A DNA stretch of 24,586 nt from Flavobacterium sp. UBA6135 (GTDB lineage: Bacteria; Bacteroidota; Bacteroidia; Flavobacteriales; Flavobacteriaceae): the NCBI RefSeq assembly GCF_002428305.1, contig NZ_DIVJ01000013.1, positions 27,933 through 52,518 on the forward strand, in the 5' to 3' direction. Below are positions 23,188 to 24,586 of this stretch, piece by piece; the first letter of the stretch is position 1, and every line of letters begins with the position of its first letter. Both the position numbers and the translations under genes were made by a program. The notes under the pieces are model-generated. The model was not told the DNA's origin and searched no databases. It worked only from the letters and a program-made list of their open reading frames with translations.

Positions 23188-24586
23188 TTGAAAGCTTTAT
23201 TCGAATCTATATATAATTGCAAAACGGAATCAGATATTGATAATCTAATTTCTGATAATTCTTATCTTTCTAATACAGAAAACTGGTTTCCAATCGGGCA
23301 AAATGAATCTAATTTCAGCATCATTGAAAATCAGCAATCCAATCCTATTGCCGCTTTAGTAGAAAAAGTAACCAATTCAATAGATGCTACACTGATGAAA
23401 AAGTGTTTGGAGCTAGGTTTAGAACCAAAAAGCAAAGAGGCTCCTAAATCAATGGATGAAGCAATAGATATTTTCTTTCCCGATAATAAAAATTGGGATT
23501 TGAATACTTTCAGAAGAAACCAAGCCGAAGATATACAGATTATTGCTGATGGTCCCACAAAACAAAGTTCTGTAATTATATATGACAATGGAGAAGGTCA
23601 ACATCCTGAAGATTTTGAAAACACCTTTCTTTCCTTGATGAAAGGGAATAAAAATGAAATTCATTTCGTACAAGGTAAATACAATATGGGAGGCAGCGGT
23701 GCTATTGTATTTTGTGGAACTAAAGGCTATCAGCTAATTGGTTCTAAACGATATGATGGTTCAGGTAGTTTCGGCTTCACACTAGTTAGAGAACATCCTT
23801 TATCTAAAGATGAATTAGAAACCAAAAAGAATACATGGTATGAGTATTTAAAAATTGACAACAAAATTCCTGCATTTGATACTACAGAGCTTGATTTAAA
23901 ATTACTAAACAGGAAGTTTAAAACGGGTTCAATTATCAAGATGTATTCTTATCAAATGAAAGGAATATCAGGTTTTGCTCAGGACTTGAATCAAAGTTTG
24001 AATGAATTTTTATTTAAGCCCGTTTTACCAGTTTTTACAATTGACACAAAGGAACGATATCCTAACAATAAAGTTTTAGAAACTACAGTTTATGGATTAC
24101 AAAGGCGTTTGGAGGAAGAAAAAGATTATGTTGAAGATTGGTTTTCTGAAGAATATGAAGATATTTTATTCGGTAAAATGAAAGTTACCTGTTACGTTTT
24201 CAAAGCGAAACAGGAAGGTAAAACAGTCAAAGAAACCAAAGCCGATATTCAAAGGAGATATTTTAAAAACAATATGTCAGTTCTGTTTTCTATGAATGGA
24301 CAAGTACATGGTCACTATACTACTGAGTTTATCACCCGGAGTTTAAAATACAATCTACTTAAAGATTATCTTTTAATTAATGTAGATTGTACAAAGATGA
24401 AGTATGAATTTAGAAAAGACCTTTTTATGGCTTCTCGTGATCGATTAAAAAACGGAGCAAAAGCAGAAGAGCTAAGAGACTATTTGAGGAAAAAATTAAC
24501 TAAATCCAAACTAGACGATATAAATAAACGCAGAAAGGATTCTATAGGGCTAGAAAGTGAGGACACTTCTGAATTGATTAAAAGCT
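23188..24586 (+). CDS. GHKL (Bergerat-fold) ATPase, 3' end beyond window
   Basis: An uninterrupted frame of 466 codons runs off the right edge. The start is probably TTG at 23188 (MKALFESIYNCK), since the first in-frame ATG (residue 70) lies after the ATP site. ATP-binding motifs are an N box AALVEKVTNSIDA (E59, N63, D66), a G1 box YDNGEG (132-137) and a G2 box GKYNMGGSG (163-171), in the Hsp90/MutL/MORC layout. About 65 residues separate the N and G1 boxes. A second domain resembles the S5-like transducer domain (FSMNGQVHG near 368-376; RKDLFMASRDR near 408-418). The partner is unknown. It follows the cysteine desulfurase by 22 bp and is probably co-transcribed. I do not recognise a named family. 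Confidence 0.85.
   Translation, partial: MKALFESIYNCKTESDIDNLISDNSYLSNTENWFPIGQNESNFSIIENQQSNPIAALVEKVTNSIDATLMKKCLELGLEPKSKEAPKSMDEAIDIFFPDNKNWDLNTFRRNQAEDIQIIADGPTKQSSVIIYDNGEGQHPEDFENTFLSLMKGNKNEIHFVQGKYNMGGSGAIVFCGTKGYQLIGSKRYDGSGSFGFTLVREHPLSKDELETKKNTWYEYLKIDNKIPAFDTTELDLKLLNRKFKTGSIIKMYSYQMKGISGFAQDLNQSLNEFLFKPVLPVFTIDTKERYPNNKVLETTVYGLQRRLEEEKDYVEDWFSEEYEDILFGKMKVTCYVFKAKQEGKTVKETKADIQRRYFKNNMSVLFSMNGQVHGHYTTEFITRSLKYNLLKDYLLINVDCTKMKYEFRKDLFMASRDRLKNGAKAEELRDYLRKKLTKSKLDDINKRRKDSIGLESEDTSELIKS

Noticed and set aside
23331..23939. Minus-strand frames opposite the GHKL gene
   Set aside because: The plus-strand frame is open for 466 codons with three ATPase motifs, so these are antisense shadows.
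2580..24586. CRISPR array or tRNA/rRNA gene
   Set aside because: I looked for regularly spaced 25-40 bp repeats and for tRNA-like cloverleaf signatures and saw none. The only periodic arrays are the 10-11 bp ones reported.

Overview
The window looks like a Flavobacteriia (Bacteroidota) chromosome carrying most of one arm of an integrative and conjugative element (ICE). The evidence is the Bacteroidetes-type Tra proteins, Bacteroidetes-style promoter boxes (TTTG and TANNTTTG), low G+C, Flavobacterium-like intergenic repeats, and a MnmE with an intact C-terminal CIGK.

Layout. Bases 1-2579 are chromosomal: a tandem-domain universal stress protein (minus strand) divergent from mnmE. Mobile DNA begins right after the mnmE stop codon, so the 3' end of mnmE is the probable attachment site. 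Bases 2580-4867 form the recombination module: a strong hairpin, a promoter, phased short repeats, a zinc-finger/double-HTH protein, a complete tyrosine recombinase overlapping it by 14 bp, and a convergent HTH protein that shares a terminator with the integrase. Bases 4868-5448 are non-coding and rich in inverted repeats.

Bases 5449-11233 are a tightly packed plus-strand operon: SSB, a DUF932 protein, a YubB-like protein, a small unknown protein, then a PRTRC cassette (protein E, protein C, an unknown 388-aa protein, protein B, ThiF). PRTRC C, B and ThiF correspond to ubiquitin-like, E2-like and E1-like families, so this is a candidate prokaryotic protein-conjugation cassette inside an ICE. 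After a hairpin-rich gap there is a six-helix membrane protein of unknown role (11582-12295) and a small two-helix protein (12374-12667, minus).

Bases 12796-21839 are a minus-strand conjugation operon, traE-F-G-I-J-K-L-M-N-O plus a TraQ-like lipoprotein, ending in a clear terminator. It encodes the mating-pore and VirB4-like ATPase parts of the transfer apparatus. traA-D, traP, the relaxase and the coupling protein are not seen here and may lie beyond the right edge.

Bases 22026-24586 are plus-strand cargo, divergent from traE: a cysteine desulfurase followed 22 bp later by a GHKL (Bergerat-fold) ATPase that runs off the window. Both appear to start at TTG, and both are visibly more A+T rich than the tra genes. 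The pairing suggests a sulfur-based DNA modification or defence cassette whose other genes lie outside the window. This and the PRTRC cassette are the strongest leads for an under-described system.
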